In this document: positions 6,918 to 6,927 of the stretch, piece by piece
Layout of the letters: each line of letters starts with the position of its first letter
Position numbering within the stretch: the stretch's first letter is position 1
DNA from: CAYJAQ01 sp964368275
Lineage (GTDB): Bacteria > Bacillota_I > Bacilli_A > ML615J-28 > CAG-313
Length of the DNA: 6,927 nt
Direction of reading: 5' to 3'
NCBI GenBank assembly: GCA_964368275.1
Contig: CAYJAQ010000064.1
Coordinates: 1-6,927 of the forward strand
The notes under the pieces: model-generated
What the model was told of the DNA's origin: nothing
What the model saw: the letters and a program-made list of their open reading frames with translations, nothing else
Database searches by the model: none
Position numbers and translations under genes: made by a program

Positions 6918-6927
6918 TTGATTATAC

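Noticed and set aside
1..6927. CRISPR array, tRNA/rRNA genes, insertion sequence or transposase
   Set aside because: No spaced direct repeats, tRNA-like cloverleaf, terminal inverted repeats or transposase motifs were seen on either strand.

Overview
The window is AT-rich DNA with A/T-ending codons, strong Shine-Dalgarno sites (GAGGTG, AGGAGG), sigma-70/SigA-type promoters and U-tailed hairpin terminators. Together with a Gram-positive-style lipoprotein, this points to a low-GC member of the Bacillota (Firmicutes), probably an uncultured gut or rumen lineage. The lineage is inference. TGG is used for Trp and both stops are TAA, so nothing suggests a Mollicute-type reassignment of UGA.

Layout: positions 1-77 hold a hairpin-forming intergenic stretch with no gene. 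A promoter (78-107) and a leader of about 65 nt precede gene 1 (182-4258, +), a very large membrane-anchored cyclic-di-GMP protein. Its domain order is two membrane segments, degenerate GGDEF, complete EAL, receiver-like, PAS, PAS, PAS-like, GGDEF with the signature but an eroded substrate site, and HPt-like. A terminator whose 5' arm lies inside the last codons closes gene 1. A 79-nt gap then carries a second promoter of almost identical design and a strong RBS for gene 2 (4338-6872, +). Gene 2 encodes a lipoprotein with MBG-like/Ig-like repeats at its N-terminus and a DUF885 putative metallopeptidase domain (HEGYPGH and EGWATYME). A strong terminator follows, and its tail forms an 18-bp palindrome. 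The last 10 bases hold nothing identifiable.

The two genes look like independent, co-oriented single-gene transcription units. They share an identical 11-bp -10 region (ATGATAAACTA), so co-expression is plausible, but no pathway linking them can be read from the sequence. The most notable content is gene 1. Only its EAL phosphodiesterase site looks complete. Its two GGDEF domains have lost opposite halves of the active site, and its receiver-like and HPt-like domains both lack the phospho-accepting residue. It therefore reads as a c-di-GMP phosphodiesterase surrounded by sensory or regulatory domains that were once catalytic or phosphorelay modules.
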